In this document: one piece after another, positions 50,822 to 60,845 of the stretch
Layout: each line of letters opens with the position of its first letter
Numbering within the stretch: the first letter of the stretch is position 1
NCBI RefSeq assembly: GCF_036013645.1
Contig: NZ_CP107869.1
Span: 8,556,001-8,620,000 of the forward strand
From: Streptomyces sp. NBC_00490
GTDB lineage: Bacteria > Actinomycetota > Actinomycetes > Streptomycetales > Streptomycetaceae
Direction: 5' to 3'
Length of the DNA stretch: 64,000 nucleotides
Program-made: the position numbers and the translations under genes
Notes under the pieces: generated by a model
The model's input: only the letters and a program-made list of their open reading frames with translations
What the model was told of the DNA's origin: nothing
Databases searched by the model: none

Positions 50822-51960
50822 AGCGGCAGATCTTCGCCCCCGAGCACGACGCGTTCCGCGAGACCGTGCGTGCCTTCCTGGCCAGGGAGGTGCAGCCGTA
50901 CTACGCGCAGTGGGAGAAGGATGGCATCGTCTCGCGCGAGGCCTGGCGTGCGGCCGGCAAGCAGGGGTTGCTCGGGCTCGCCGTCGACGAGGAGCACGGG
51001 GGCGGCGGCACCGCCGACTTCCGCTACAGCGCCGTCCTCGCCGAGGAGTTCACGCGCGCGGGAGCGCCCGGGCTCGCTCTCGGCCTGCACAACGACATCA
51101 TCGGCCCGTATCTGACCGGCCTGGCCACCGAGGAGCAGCGGCGGCGCTGGTTGCCCGGCTTCTGCGACGGCACCCTGATCACCGCCATCGCCATGACCGA
51201 ACCCGGCGCCGGATCCGACCTCCAGGGCATCCGCACCCACGCCGAGGACCGCGGCGACCACTGGGTCCTGAACGGCTCCAAGACCTTCATCTCCAACGGC
51301 ATCCTCGCCGACCTGGTGATCGTGGTCGCGAAGACGACCCCCGAGGGCGGCGCGCGCGGCCTGTCGCTGCTCGTCGTCGAGCGCGGCATGGCGGGCTTCG
51401 AGCGCGGCCGCAACCTCGACAAGATCGGCCAGAAGGCCCAGGACACGGCCGAGTTGTTCTTCCACGACGTGCGCGTGCCCAAGGAGAACCTTCTGGGCGA
51501 GCTCGACGGCGCGTTCGTCCACCTGATGACGAACCTCGCGCAGGAGCGCCTGAGCATCGCCGTCTCCGCGATCGCCGCCGCCGAGCACCTGCTGGAGATC
51601 ACCACGGAGTACGTCAAGGAGCGCGAGGCGTTCGGCCGTCCGCTGGCGACCAAGCAGCACATCCGGTTCGAGATCGCGGAGATGGCCACCGAGTGCGCCG
51701 TCACCCGCACGTTCCTCGACCGCTGCATCGAGGAGCACTCGAACGGGCAGCTCGACGCCGTCCACGCCTCCATGGCCAAGTGGTGGTCGACCGAGCTGCA
51801 GAAGCGGGTCGCCGACCGCTGTCTGCAACTGCACGGCGGTTACGGCTACATGAGCGAACATCCCGTCGCCCGGGCCTTCACCGACGGCCGCATCCAGACC
51901 ATCTACGGCGGGACGACCGAGATCATGAAGGAGATCATCGGGCGTTCCCTGCTCGGCTGA
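50818..51960 (+). CDS. Acyl-CoA dehydrogenase
   Basis: A 380-aa FAD enzyme. AMTEPGAGSDLQGI near residue 125 and RCLQLHGGYGYMSEHPVAR are the two family signatures; the catalytic base is Glu368 in IYGGTTEIMKEII. It introduces the alpha-beta double bond of an acyl-CoA, the first step of beta-oxidation. ATG 50818 overlaps the racemase stop by 4 bp, so the two are translationally coupled. Confidence 0.92.
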   Translation: MKRQIFAPEHDAFRETVRAFLAREVQPYYAQWEKDGIVSREAWRAAGKQGLLGLAVDEEHGGGGTADFRYSAVLAEEFTRAGAPGLALGLHNDIIGPYLTGLATEEQRRRWLPGFCDGTLITAIAMTEPGAGSDLQGIRTHAEDRGDHWVLNGSKTFISNGILADLVIVVAKTTPEGGARGLSLLVVERGMAGFERGRNLDKIGQKAQDTAELFFHDVRVPKENLLGELDGAFVHLMTNLAQERLSIAVSAIAAAEHLLEITTEYVKEREAFGRPLATKQHIRFEIAEMATECAVTRTFLDRCIEEHSNGQLDAVHASMAKWWSTELQKRVADRCLQLHGGYGYMSEHPVARAFTDGRIQTIYGGTTEIMKEIIGRSLLG

Positions 51961-52005
51961 ACAGCTCTTCCGCACGGCTGACCCTCACCCCCGAAAGGCC
52001 TCCCT

Positions 52006-53220
52006 GTGAGCACCGAAGCGTACGTGTACGACGCGATCCGCACCCCGCGCGGTCGCGGCAAGGCGAACGGCGCCCTGCACGGCACCAAGCCCATCGACCT
52101 GGTCGTCGGACTCATCCACGAGATCCGCGACCGTTTCCCGGGCCTGGATCCGGCCGCCATCGACGACATCGTGCTCGGCGTGGTCGGCCCCGTCGGCGAC
52201 CAGGGCTCCGACATCGCCCGCATTGCCGCCGTGGCCGCCGGACTCCCGGACACCGTCGCGGGCGTACAGGAGAACCGCTTCTGTGCGTCGGGTCTCGAGG
52301 CGGTCAACATGGCCGCCGCCAAGGTCCGTTCCGGCTGGGAGGACCTGGTGCTCGCCGGCGGCGTGGAGTCCATGTCCCGGGTGCCGATGGCCTCGGACGG
52401 CGGCGCCTGGTTCAACGACCCGATGACCAACCTGTCCGTGAACTTCGTGCCGCAGGGCATCGGCGCCGACCTCATCGCCACCATCGAGGGCTTCTCCCGC
52501 CGGGACGTCGACGAGTACGCGGCGCTGTCGCAGGAGCGGGCGGCGACGGCCTGGAAGGAGGGCCGCTTCGACCGTTCCGTCGTGCCGGTGAAGGACCGCA
52601 GCGGCCTGGTGGTGCTGGACCACGACGAGTACATGCGCCCGGGTACCACCGCCGACTCCCTCGCCAAGCTCAAGCCGTCCTTCGCGGACATCGGCGACCT
52701 GGGCGGCTTCGACGCCGTCGCGCTCCAGAAGTACCACTGGGTCGAGAAGATCGACCACGTCCACCACGCGGGCAACTCCTCCGGCATCGTCGACGGCGCC
52801 TCGCTCGTCGCGATCGGCTCCCAGGAGGTCGGCGAGCGCTACGGCCTCACCCCGCGCGCGCGGATCATCTCCGCCGCCGTCTCCGGCTCCGAGCCCACCA
52901 TCATGCTCACCGGTCCCGCCCCGGCGGCCCGCAAGGCGCTCGCCAAGGCCGGGCTGACCATCGACGACATCGACCTCGTCGAGATCAACGAGGCCTTCGC
53001 GGCGGTCGTCCTGCGCTTCGTGAAGGACATGGGCCTGTCCCTGGACAAGGTCAACGTCAACGGCGGCGCCATCGCGCTGGGTCACCCCCTCGGCGCGACC
53101 GGCGCGATGATCCTCGGCTCGCTCGTCGACGAACTGGAGCGCCAGGACAAGCGGTACGGCCTCGCCACGCTCTGTGTGGGCGGCGGCATGGGCATCGCCA
53201 CCATCGTCGAGCGCATCTGA
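52006..53220 (+). CDS. fadA: Acetyl-CoA C-acyltransferase (3-ketoacyl-CoA thiolase)
   Basis: A 404-aa thiolase with nucleophile Cys93 (NRFCASG), His in LGHPLGATG and the second Cys in TLCVGGGMG. It performs the thiolytic last step of beta-oxidation and should pair with the multifunctional protein downstream. It is distinct from pcaF (9293-10495), to which it is only moderately similar. GTG 52006 with AAAGG upstream. Confidence 0.92.
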   Translation: MSTEAYVYDAIRTPRGRGKANGALHGTKPIDLVVGLIHEIRDRFPGLDPAAIDDIVLGVVGPVGDQGSDIARIAAVAAGLPDTVAGVQENRFCASGLEAVNMAAAKVRSGWEDLVLAGGVESMSRVPMASDGGAWFNDPMTNLSVNFVPQGIGADLIATIEGFSRRDVDEYAALSQERAATAWKEGRFDRSVVPVKDRSGLVVLDHDEYMRPGTTADSLAKLKPSFADIGDLGGFDAVALQKYHWVEKIDHVHHAGNSSGIVDGASLVAIGSQEVGERYGLTPRARIISAAVSGSEPTIMLTGPAPAARKALAKAGLTIDDIDLVEINEAFAAVVLRFVKDMGLSLDKVNVNGGAIALGHPLGATGAMILGSLVDELERQDKRYGLATLCVGGGMGIATIVERI

Positions 53221-53255
53221 CCCCCCTCCCGACGGATCACACGGAGCATCTCCAC

Positions 53256-55433
53256 ATGAGCACTGAGTCCACCACCATCCGCTGGGAACAGGACCGGTCC
53301 GGCGTCGTCACCCTCGTCCTCGACGACCCGTCCCAGTCCGCGAACACCATGAACCAGGCGTTCCGCGACTCCCTCGCCGTCGTCACCGACCGCCTGGAGG
53401 CCGAGAAGGACTCCATCCGCGGCATCATCATCACGTCCGCCAAGAAGACCTTCTTCGCCGGCGGCGACCTGCGCGACCTGATCCGGGTCACCCCCGAGAC
53501 CGCGCAGGAGCTCTTCGACGGCGGCCTCGCGATCAAGCGCGACCTGCGCCGCATCGAGACCCTCGGCAAGCCGGTCGTCGCGGCGATGAACGGCGCGGCC
53601 CTCGGCGGCGGTTACGAGATCGCCCTCGCCTGCCACCACCGCGTCGCCCTCGACGCGCCCGGCTCCAAGATCGGCTGCCCCGAGGTCACCCTCGGCCTGC
53701 TCCCGGGCGGCGGCGGAGTCGCCCGCACGGTCCGCCTCCTCGGGATCACCGACGCCCTGCTGAAGGTCCTCCTCCAGGGCACCCAGTACAGCCCGCAGCG
53801 CGCCCTCCAGAACGGCCTGATCCACGAAGTGGCCGCCACCCAGGAGGAACTGCTCGCCAAGGCCCGCGCCTTCATCGAGGCCAACCCCGAGTCGCAGCAG
53901 CCCTGGGACAAGCCCGGCTACCGCATCCCCGGCGGCACCCCCGCCAACCCCAAGTTCGCGGCCAACCTCCCCGCCTTCCCCGCCAACCTGCGCAAGCAGA
54001 CGGGCGGCGCCCCCTACCCGGCCCCGCGCAACATCCTCGCCGCGGCCGTCGAGGGCTCGCAGGTCGACTTCGAGACCGCACAGGTCATCGAGGCGCGCTA
54101 CTTCGTGGAGCTGGCGGCCGGCCAGATCTCGAAGAACATGATCCAGGCGTTCTTCTTCGACCTCCAGGCCGTCAACTCCGGTGCCAACCGCCCCAAGGGC
54201 ATCGAGCCGCGCGAGGTCCGCAAGGTCGCCGTCCTGGGCGCCGGGATGATGGGCGCGGGCATCGCCTACTCATGCGCCCGCGCGGGCATCGACGTGGTCC
54301 TGAAGGACGTCTCGGCGGAAGCGGCCGCCAAGGGCAAGGCCTACTCCGAGAAGCTCTGCGCGAAGGCGGTCTCCCGGGGCCGTACGACACAGGAGAAGGC
54401 GGACGCGCTGCTGGCCCGCATCACGCCGACGTCCGACCCCGCCGACGTCGCCGGCTGTGACGCGGTGATCGAGGCCGTCTTCGAGAACCCCGAGCTCAAG
54501 CACAAGGTGTTCCAGGAGATCCAGCACATCGTCGAGCCGGACGCGCTGCTGTGCTCCAACACCTCGACCCTGCCGATCACCGTGCTGGCGGAAGGCGTGG
54601 AGCGCCAGGCGGACTTCATCGGTCTGCACTTCTTCTCGCCGGTCGACAAGATGCCGCTCGTCGAGATCATCAAGGGCGAGCGGACGGGGGAGGAGGCCCT
54701 GGCCCGGGCCTTCGACCTGGTACGGCAGATCAAGAAGACGCCGATCGTCGTGAACGACTCGCGCGGCTTCTTCACCTCCCGCGTCATCGGCCACTTCATC
54801 AACGAGGGCGTCGCGATGGTCGGCGAGGGCATCGAGCCGGCGTCCGTCGAGCAGGCGGCGGCGCAGGCGGGCTACCCGGCGAAGGTGCTGTCCCTGATGG
54901 ACGAACTCACGCTGACGCTCCCGCGCAAGATCCGCAACGAGTCCAAGCGGGCCGTCGAGGAGGCGGGCGGGGTGTGGCCCACGCATCCCGCCGAGGCCGT
55001 CATCGACCGCATGGTCGACGAGTTCGGCCGCACGGGCCGCAGCGGTGGCGCCGGCTTCTACGAGTACGGCGAGGACGGCAGGCGCACGTCCCTGTGGCCG
55101 GGCCTGCGCGAGCACTTCACCAAGCCCGGCTCCGAGATCCCCTTCGTGGACATGCAGGAACGCATGCTCTTCTCCGAGGCCCTCGACACGGTGAAGCTCC
55201 TGGAGGAGGGCGTCCTGACGTCCGTCGCCGACGCCAACATCGGCTCCATCTTCGGCATCGGCTTCCCGGGCTGGACCGGTGGCGTCCTCCAGTACATCAA
55301 CGGCTACGAGGGCGGCCTCCCGGGCTTCGTGACCCGCGCCCGCGAACTCGCCGAACGCTACGGCGACCGCTTCACCCCGCCGGCACTGCTGGTGCGGAAG
55401 GCGGAGAAGGGGGAGCGCTTCAGCGACGAGTGA
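53256..55433 (+). CDS. fadB: Fatty-acid oxidation complex alpha subunit (enoyl-CoA hydratase / 3-hydroxyacyl-CoA dehydrogenase)
   Basis: A 725-aa bifunctional enzyme. The crotonase domain occupies the first 190 or so residues (KTFFAGGDL oxyanion segment; [27 protein letters not shown] with the catalytic Glu). The NAD-binding domain begins near 325 ([14 protein letters not shown]), with catalytic His in [16 protein letters not shown] and a C-terminal dehydrogenase domain. ATG 53256 follows ACGGAG. The very long upstream open frame is a shadow of the other operon genes. Last gene of the operon, followed by a large inverted repeat. Confidence 0.94.
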   Translation: MSTESTTIRWEQDRSGVVTLVLDDPSQSANTMNQAFRDSLAVVTDRLEAEKDSIRGIIITSAKKTFFAGGDLRDLIRVTPETAQELFDGGLAIKRDLRRIETLGKPVVAAMNGAALGGGYEIALACHHRVALDAPGSKIGCPEVTLGLLPGGGGVARTVRLLGITDALLKVLLQGTQYSPQRALQNGLIHEVAATQEELLAKARAFIEANPESQQPWDKPGYRIPGGTPANPKFAANLPAFPANLRKQTGGAPYPAPRNILAAAVEGSQVDFETAQVIEARYFVELAAGQISKNMIQAFFFDLQAVNSGANRPKGIEPREVRKVAVLGAGMMGAGIAYSCARAGIDVVLKDVSAEAAAKGKAYSEKLCAKAVSRGRTTQEKADALLARITPTSDPADVAGCDAVIEAVFENPELKHKVFQEIQHIVEPDALLCSNTSTLPITVLAEGVERQADFIGLHFFSPVDKMPLVEIIKGERTGEEALARAFDLVRQIKKTPIVVNDSRGFFTSRVIGHFINEGVAMVGEGIEPASVEQAAAQAGYPAKVLSLMDELTLTLPRKIRNESKRAVEEAGGVWPTHPAEAVIDRMVDEFGRTGRSGGAGFYEYGEDGRRTSLWPGLREHFTKPGSEIPFVDMQERMLFSEALDTVKLLEEGVLTSVADANIGSIFGIGFPGWTGGVLQYINGYEGGLPGFVTRARELAERYGDRFTPPALLVRKAEKGERFSDE

Positions 55434-55457
55434 CGGGGCGTCGGCGGGGGCTTTCTT

Positions 55458-55643
55458 CGCCCCCGCCGCCCCTACCCGTCCCGTCCCTGGGGGCTGCGCC
55501 CCCAGACCCCCACGACCGGCGTCAGCAGATCCAGCCCCTCCGGCGTTTGAGGAGCGGGGGTCCAGGGGGCAGCGCCCCCTGGGAGCGGGGTCGAAGGGGC
55601 GGCACGCCCCTGGGGACGGGAATGGGTAGGGGCGGCGGGGGCG
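55458..55643. repeat. Large inverted repeat with nested hairpins after fadB
   Basis: Outer arms of 20 bp match perfectly: 55458-55477 (CGCCCCCGCCGCCCCTACCC) and 55624-55643. Inside are TGGGGGC-TGC-GCCCCCA (55488-55504) and CCAGGGGGC-AGC-GCCCCCTGG (55562-55582). The middle CAGCCCCTCCGGCGTTTGAG type sequence is, from memory, a widespread Streptomyces repeat. It fills the 327-bp gap between fadB and the next gene and probably ends the fadB transcript. Confidence 0.75.
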
Positions 55644-55760
55644 AGAAAAACCGCCCCGGGCACCCCGTACCGCTGAGCGACACGGCACCCTTGCTCCCCA
55701 GGGGGCGGAACGTCGACGCTGGCCTGCGAACCGGTCCCCGTCCCCACCGAGGAGCCCCCC

Positions 55761-57389
55761 ATGGGAACCCGTCCCGCCCTCGCCTTCCTGGACATCCTCC
55801 GCGGCGAGGGCGTGGACCGGGTCTTCGGCAACCCCGGCACCACCGAACTCCCCTTCCTGGCCGCGCTCAGCGAGACCGAGGACGCCCCCGAGTACGTCCT
55901 CGGCGTGCACGAGGGCGCCGTCGTCTCGATGGCCGACGGCTACGCCCGCGCCACCGGCCGCCCCGCCTTCGTGAGCCTGCACGTCGCGGCCGGCCTCGCC
56001 AACGGCCTCATCGGCCTCCTCAACGCCCGCCGCTCCCGCACCCCCCTCGTCGTGACGGCCGGCCAGCAGGACCGCCGCCACCTCCAGCAGGACCCCATGC
56101 TCAGCGGCGACCTCGTCGGCCTCGCGACACCCGCGGTGAAGGCGGCGTACGACGTCCAGCACGCCCGCGACCTGCCGCTGGCACTGCGCCGGGCCTTCGC
56201 CCTCGCCCGACGCCCGCCCGCGGGACCGGTGTTCCTGTCCATCCCGATGGACGTGTTCGCCGAGGACATCGAGGTCGAGGTCCCGGCCCGCACCCCGCCG
56301 CCCCCGCCGGGACCGGCCCCCGGCATCGAACGCGCCGCCGTCCTGCTCGGCGACGCCGTCCGCCCCGCGATCGTCGCCGGCGACGGCGTCGGCCGCGAGG
56401 ACGCCGTCGCCGCCCTGGTCCGCGCGGCGGAGGCCTGCGGCGCGACCGTGCACCACCAGCCCATGGCCGACTGCCTGAACTTCCCGACCACCCACCCCCT
56501 CTACGCCGGGATGCTGCCGCCCCGCCACGACGCCATCCGCTCCGCACTCGCCCCCTACGACGTCCTGCTGATCGCCGGCGCCCACGCCTTCACCCCGCAC
56601 CACTACACCCCGGGCCCCGCCCTGCCGCCCGGCGTCACCGTCGTCCAACTCGACTCCGACCCTGATGAGATCGGCCGCAACTTCCCCGCCGAGGCCGGGC
56701 TGGTCGGCGCCCTCGGCCCCTCCCTGCACCGCCTCGCCGACCTCCTGGGCGACCGCGTGCCCGACCACACCGCCAAGGGCCGCGTCCTGCGCGCCGGCGA
56801 ACAGCACGCCGCGGACCGCGACCGCGCCGAGTCCGCCGCCCGCGCCGCGTACTCCCCGGCCCCGCTCGCCCCCTGGGCCGCCGCCCACGCCGTCGCCCGA
56901 GGGCTGCCGCCCGGCGCGGCGATCGTCGAAGAGGCCATCACCGTAGGGCTGTTGCTCCGTCGTCTGGTACGCCTGGACCGGCCCGGCAGCTACACCCACA
57001 CCGTCGGCGGCGGCCTGGGCTGGGGCATCGGTGCCGCCGTCGGCCGCGCGCTCGCCGAGCCGGGGCGCCCCGTGGTCGCCGTACTCGGTGACGGCTGCGC
57101 CCTGTTCGGGCTCCAGGGGCTGTGGAGCGCCGCACGGCAGTCGGCGCCCGTCCTATTCGTCGTGATGGGCAACGGCGCCTACCGCACCCTTCAGGACACC
57201 TACGAGGCGATGGGCGGCTCGGGCCCGTGCCCCGGCACCGAGCTGGGCCCCCTGGACTTCACCCGGGCGGCCGCCTTCTTCGGCGTCGACGCGGTCCGCG
57301 CCGAGAGCGCGCAGCACCTGCGCGAACTGGTCGCGGGGGCGGGGGAGTTGACGGGCCCACTGCTGGTCGACGTACCACTGGGCCGGTGA
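55761..57389 (+). CDS. Benzoylformate decarboxylase-like ThDP enzyme
   Basis: A 542-aa thiamine-diphosphate enzyme. GNPGTTELPF near residue 23, the cofactor-activating Glu51 (VHEGAVVSMADGYA) and His74 (SLHVAAG) match the MdlC group. The ThDP-binding GDG...N motif is VLGDGCALFG then NGAYRTL. Benzoylformate decarboxylase turns phenylglyoxylate into benzaldehyde; related enzymes act on other 2-keto acids. ATG 55761 follows GAGGAG. It is single, with the IclR gene downstream, and no mandelate genes are near, so the substrate is open. Confidence 0.83.
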   Translation: MGTRPALAFLDILRGEGVDRVFGNPGTTELPFLAALSETEDAPEYVLGVHEGAVVSMADGYARATGRPAFVSLHVAAGLANGLIGLLNARRSRTPLVVTAGQQDRRHLQQDPMLSGDLVGLATPAVKAAYDVQHARDLPLALRRAFALARRPPAGPVFLSIPMDVFAEDIEVEVPARTPPPPPGPAPGIERAAVLLGDAVRPAIVAGDGVGREDAVAALVRAAEACGATVHHQPMADCLNFPTTHPLYAGMLPPRHDAIRSALAPYDVLLIAGAHAFTPHHYTPGPALPPGVTVVQLDSDPDEIGRNFPAEAGLVGALGPSLHRLADLLGDRVPDHTAKGRVLRAGEQHAADRDRAESAARAAYSPAPLAPWAAAHAVARGLPPGAAIVEEAITVGLLLRRLVRLDRPGSYTHTVGGGLGWGIGAAVGRALAEPGRPVVAVLGDGCALFGLQGLWSAARQSAPVLFVVMGNGAYRTLQDTYEAMGGSGPCPGTELGPLDFTRAAAFFGVDAVRAESAQHLRELVAGAGELTGPLLVDVPLGR

Positions 57390-57450
57390 TCCGCCACTCA
57401 CAGCGACGCACACCTTGCCACCCGCAGACCCAGGCATCACCATTCGGTCC

Positions 57451-58194
57451 ATGACGGACGACGGTCCTCTGCCCAAGTCGGTGCTCGCACGCGGAGTGAC
57501 CCTGCTGCGTGCCTGCGGGGACTCCGGGACCGCCCTCAGCCTCGCCGAACTCGCCCTGCGCACCGGGCTGCCGAAACCCACCGCGCACCGGCTGACCGGC
57601 GAACTGGTCCGGCTCGGCCTGGTCGAGCGCACCTCGGACGGCCGCTACCGCATCGGCCTGGGGCTCTTCGTCCTCGGCCAGTCCGCGCCGTCGGTGCGCG
57701 AACTGCGGGACGCGGCGCTGCCGTACCTGGGCGACCTGCACGAGGCCACCCACGAGAACGTCCACCTCGCCGTCCCGGACGGTACCGACACCCTGTTCCT
57801 GGAGAAGATCACGAGCCGCCGCGCCACCCCGATCGTCTCCCGCACCGGCGGCCGCCTCCCCGCCCACTGCACCGCCACCGGCAAGGTCTTCCTCGCCCTG
57901 GACCCCCGCCCGCCCCACCGCACCCTGCACCGTCTGACGCCCCGCACCCTGGTCCTGCCGGGCCAGCTGGCCCGGGACCTGGCCCTGACCCGCGCCCGGG
58001 GTTTCGGCGTCAACCTGGAGGAGGCCGAGATCGGCGTCTCGGCGGTCGCGGCCCCGGTCTACGCCTCCGACCGCGACCCCCGTCCGATCGCCGCGATCTC
58101 GGTGACGGGCGGCACCCGCCGCCTGGACGTGGACCGAGTGGGCGCACGGGTCTGCGCGGCGGCGAGGGCGCTGACGCGGGCCCTGTCGGCGTGA
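57451..58194 (+). CDS. IclR-family transcriptional regulator
   Basis: A 247-aa protein. N-terminal winged HTH (LSLAELALRTGLPKPTAHRL), then the IclR effector domain (GRLPAHCTATGKVFLA, AVAAPVYASD). Effectors are usually small organic acids or sugars. The ATG at 57451 has no SD; an earlier in-frame TTG at 57415 would add 12 residues. It lies between the decarboxylase and the ABC operon. A TTCCA-N5-TGGAA site upstream of the ABC operon is a plausible target. Confidence 0.88.
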   Translation: MTDDGPLPKSVLARGVTLLRACGDSGTALSLAELALRTGLPKPTAHRLTGELVRLGLVERTSDGRYRIGLGLFVLGQSAPSVRELRDAALPYLGDLHEATHENVHLAVPDGTDTLFLEKITSRRATPIVSRTGGRLPAHCTATGKVFLALDPRPPHRTLHRLTPRTLVLPGQLARDLALTRARGFGVNLEEAEIGVSAVAAPVYASDRDPRPIAAISVTGGTRRLDVDRVGARVCAAARALTRALSA

Positions 58195-58271
58195 GCGGTC
58201 GGCAGATCCGTCCCGCCTCCGCGCCCCAAGAGCGCGGTTGACCGCCGTCCGGCCTGGGGCGCATCCGCCGA

Positions 58272-59741
58272 TCAGCGGGACGTCGACGCCCCGTGCTGCA
58301 TCGCCACCGCCAAGGCGTGCTCCGTCAGGTGCGCCCCGTGCACCTCTCCCGTCAACCGGCCCCGCACGAAGACCAGCACCCTGTCGCAGACCTCCGTCAG
58401 TTCCGCCAGGTCCGTCGACGCGATCAGGACCGCGGCCCCGCCTGAGGCCAACTCGCCCACGATCCGGTGCATTTCGGCCCGCACGCCGACGTCCACACCC
58501 CGCGTCGGGTCATCGAGCACCACGATCCTGGGGTCGGTCGCGAGCCACTTGGCGAAGACGACCTTCTGCTGGTTACCGCCGGACAGCCGGGCCACCACGT
58601 CGTGCGGGCCGCCGCCCAGCCGTAATCGTTCGGTCAGTTCGACGGTACGGCGGACCAGTTCCGACCGGGACGGCGCGATGCCGCCCCGCCCGAGCCCGAG
58701 CCAGCTCACCGACGTCGTGTTCTCCCACACCTCCCGGTCGACCATCAGCCCGTACCGCTTCCGGTCGCTCGGCACGAAGGCGACCCCCGACCGCACCGCG
58801 TCCCGCAGCGAGCGCGGCAGACCGCGGCCCCCGACGTCGACCCGGCCCGCGGAGATCGCCGTACGGCCGCACACCACCTCCAACGCGCTCAGATGGCCCG
58901 CCCCTTGAAGCCCCGCGACCCCGACCACCTCACCCGCCCGGACCGTGAACGTCACGTCCGTGAGCCTGCCCGGCACGCTCACCCCCGACAACACCACGGG
59001 CGGCGGCAGATCGACCACGGTCCGCGTCCGGCGTGGCCGCTGCTCGGGCCGGCCGCCCAGCATCGCGGTCACCAGTTCGGGCACGTCGACCTCCTCGCGG
59101 CGCACCCCGGCGAGTGCGACCCGTCCGTCGCGCAGCACCGTCACGCGCTGCGCGAACCGCATCACCTCCTCCAGGAAGTGGGTGACGTACAGGACGGCGA
59201 TGCCCCGCCCGGTCAGCGTGCGCAGGACGCCTTCGAGGCGGTCGACGGCGGCGGCGGGCAGTGCCGACGTCGGCTCGTCGAGGATCAGCAGCCGAGGGTG
59301 GCGCAGCAGAGCGCGGGCGATCTCCGTCAACTGCTGGTCGGCCAGGGGCAGTTCGCCGAGCTCTGTGTCGAAGTCCACGTCCAGGCCCAGCTCGTCGAGG
59401 ACCGGCCGGGCAGCCCGGTCCATGGCGCCCCGGTCGAGCAGGCCGAGGCGGCGCGGTGGGTGGTGGGGGAAGAGGTTCTCCCGGACGGTGAGGTCGGGGA
59501 ACAGGCTCAACTCCTGCGAGACGGTGGCGATCCGGGTGTCCTTCGCCAGCCGCATCGCCCCCTCCTCCGCCGTCAGCGTCCCCGACACGATCCGTACCAG
59601 CGTCGACTTGCCCGCACCGTTCTCCCCGACCAGTGCGTGCACCTCGCCGCCCCGCAACCGGACCCCGGCCCCGTCCAACGCCCGCACGCCGCCGTAGGAC
59701 TTGACCAGGCCCTGGGCCACGAGGATGTCGCCGTGCGCCAT
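58272..59741 (-). CDS. Sugar-type ABC importer, ATP-binding protein (two ABC domains)
   Basis: A 489-aa RbsA/XylG-type protein with two fused ABC domains. First Walker A GENGAGKST and Walker B LLILDEPTSAL; the second domain has the usual degenerate Walker A region (GVAGLQGAGH), signature LSGGNQQKVVFAKWL and DDPTRGVDVG. It powers uptake of a monosaccharide or related compound. ATG 59739-59741 lies one base after the SBP stop. The order SBP, ATPase with the permease upstream fits one operon. Confidence 0.92.
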   Translation of the reverse strand: MAHGDILVAQGLVKSYGGVRALDGAGVRLRGGEVHALVGENGAGKSTLVRIVSGTLTAEEGAMRLAKDTRIATVSQELSLFPDLTVRENLFPHHPPRRLGLLDRGAMDRAARPVLDELGLDVDFDTELGELPLADQQLTEIARALLRHPRLLILDEPTSALPAAAVDRLEGVLRTLTGRGIAVLYVTHFLEEVMRFAQRVTVLRDGRVALAGVRREEVDVPELVTAMLGGRPEQRPRRTRTVVDLPPPVVLSGVSVPGRLTDVTFTVRAGEVVGVAGLQGAGHLSALEVVCGRTAISAGRVDVGGRGLPRSLRDAVRSGVAFVPSDRKRYGLMVDREVWENTTSVSWLGLGRGGIAPSRSELVRRTVELTERLRLGGGPHDVVARLSGGNQQKVVFAKWLATDPRIVVLDDPTRGVDVGVRAEMHRIVGELASGGAAVLIASTDLAELTEVCDRVLVFVRGRLTGEVHGAHLTEHALAVAMQHGASTSR

Positions 59742-59742
59742 C

Positions 59743-60810
59743 TCAGCGCGCGTCCTTCAGGGGGTGCAGCTGTCCCTCCTGGTCGCCGAGGAGCTTGTCG
59801 ATGGTCGGCCTGTACCAGTCGTAGGCCGCTTCCGGGGACTTCTGCCGGGCGATGACCTCGTCGATGTTGGAGGAGTCGACGACCCCGCCGGGGGAGAGGA
59901 ACCAGCCGTCGGGCAGCTTGCCGTCGTCCTCGCGCACCGACTCGATCAGGATCGCCGTGGACAGATAGCCCTTGAGGAAGTGCTGCGGGTCGATGGTGAC
60001 GAAGTTCGAGCCGTCCTCGACCGCGTCGAGGGTCTTGGGGTCGACGTCGAAGCCGGCCGTCAGCCACGTTCCCTTCTTCGACTTCTTGATCTTGGCGAGG
60101 TTGTAGCTGTCGGCGTCCCCGACACCGAGGAACGCCAGCGCGTCCGGATGCGCGTTGACCTGCGCCGACCAGGAGCTGTGGTTCTGGCCGGGGTCGCTGT
60201 ACGTCTGGAAGGGGCCGAGTACCTTCACGTTCGGCGCCTGTTTGCCGAACGTGTCCTTGATGCCCGCCGCCCGGTTGTCCAGCACCGGCGTCCCCGGGTT
60301 CGGCACCCCGATGACGATCTCGCCCTTCGGGTCGTCGCCCAGCCGCTTCAGGGCCTCCTTCGCCATCAGCTCGCCGAGCGCGTAATTGTCGTTGCCCACG
60401 TAGAAGTTCACCTTGCTGCCGTCCGTGGGGGAGGTGTCCAGCGCGACGATCGGGATGCCCTTGTCCACGGCCCGGGCGGCGGGGCGGGTGAAGATCGGCG
60501 GGTCGAGGTTCTCCAGGACGATGCCGTCCTTCGCGGTCGTCTGGAGGTTCTGGAACAGCTGGACCTCGGCGGGACCGTCCGTGTTGGGCGGGCCGACCGC
60601 CTGGAAGTCGACGTCCTTGGCATGCTCCGCGGCGCTCTCGGCGCCGAGCACCATCTCGTGGGCGAAGTTGAGGGAGATGTTGGCCACCGCGATGCCCATG
60701 TCCAGCCTGCCGCCCTTGCCGCCGGACCCGTCGCTCTCACCGCACCCGGAGGCGCCCAGCAGTGCCAGGACGCCGAGGGCGGCGGCCACCGTACGGAATC
60801 GAGGATGCAT
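59743..60810 (-). CDS. Sugar-type ABC importer, substrate-binding lipoprotein
   Basis: A 355-aa RbsB-like protein. Signal peptide and lipobox LLGASGC (Cys23), then a Ser/Gly-rich spacer. Core segments ANISLNFAHEMVLGAE, GIPIVALDTSP, NDNYALGELMAKEALK and ADSYNLAKI follow the type I periplasmic fold. It delivers substrate to the permease outside the membrane. ATG 60808-60810 follows GGAGG at six bases. The ligand is not predictable. Confidence 0.92.
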   Translation of the reverse strand: MHPRFRTVAAALGVLALLGASGCGESDGSGGKGGRLDMGIAVANISLNFAHEMVLGAESAAEHAKDVDFQAVGPPNTDGPAEVQLFQNLQTTAKDGIVLENLDPPIFTRPAARAVDKGIPIVALDTSPTDGSKVNFYVGNDNYALGELMAKEALKRLGDDPKGEIVIGVPNPGTPVLDNRAAGIKDTFGKQAPNVKVLGPFQTYSDPGQNHSSWSAQVNAHPDALAFLGVGDADSYNLAKIKKSKKGTWLTAGFDVDPKTLDAVEDGSNFVTIDPQHFLKGYLSTAILIESVREDDGKLPDGWFLSPGGVVDSSNIDEVIARQKSPEAAYDWYRPTIDKLLGDQEGQLHPLKDAR

Positions 60811-60845
60811 CTGGGGCCTCCAGGAGCCATGTGCCGACCGGGTGT

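Noticed and set aside
50910..53255. N-terminal extension of the FadB reading frame
   Set aside because: The frame is open through two other genes by chance. The true start at 53256 has an SD and the family N-terminus.
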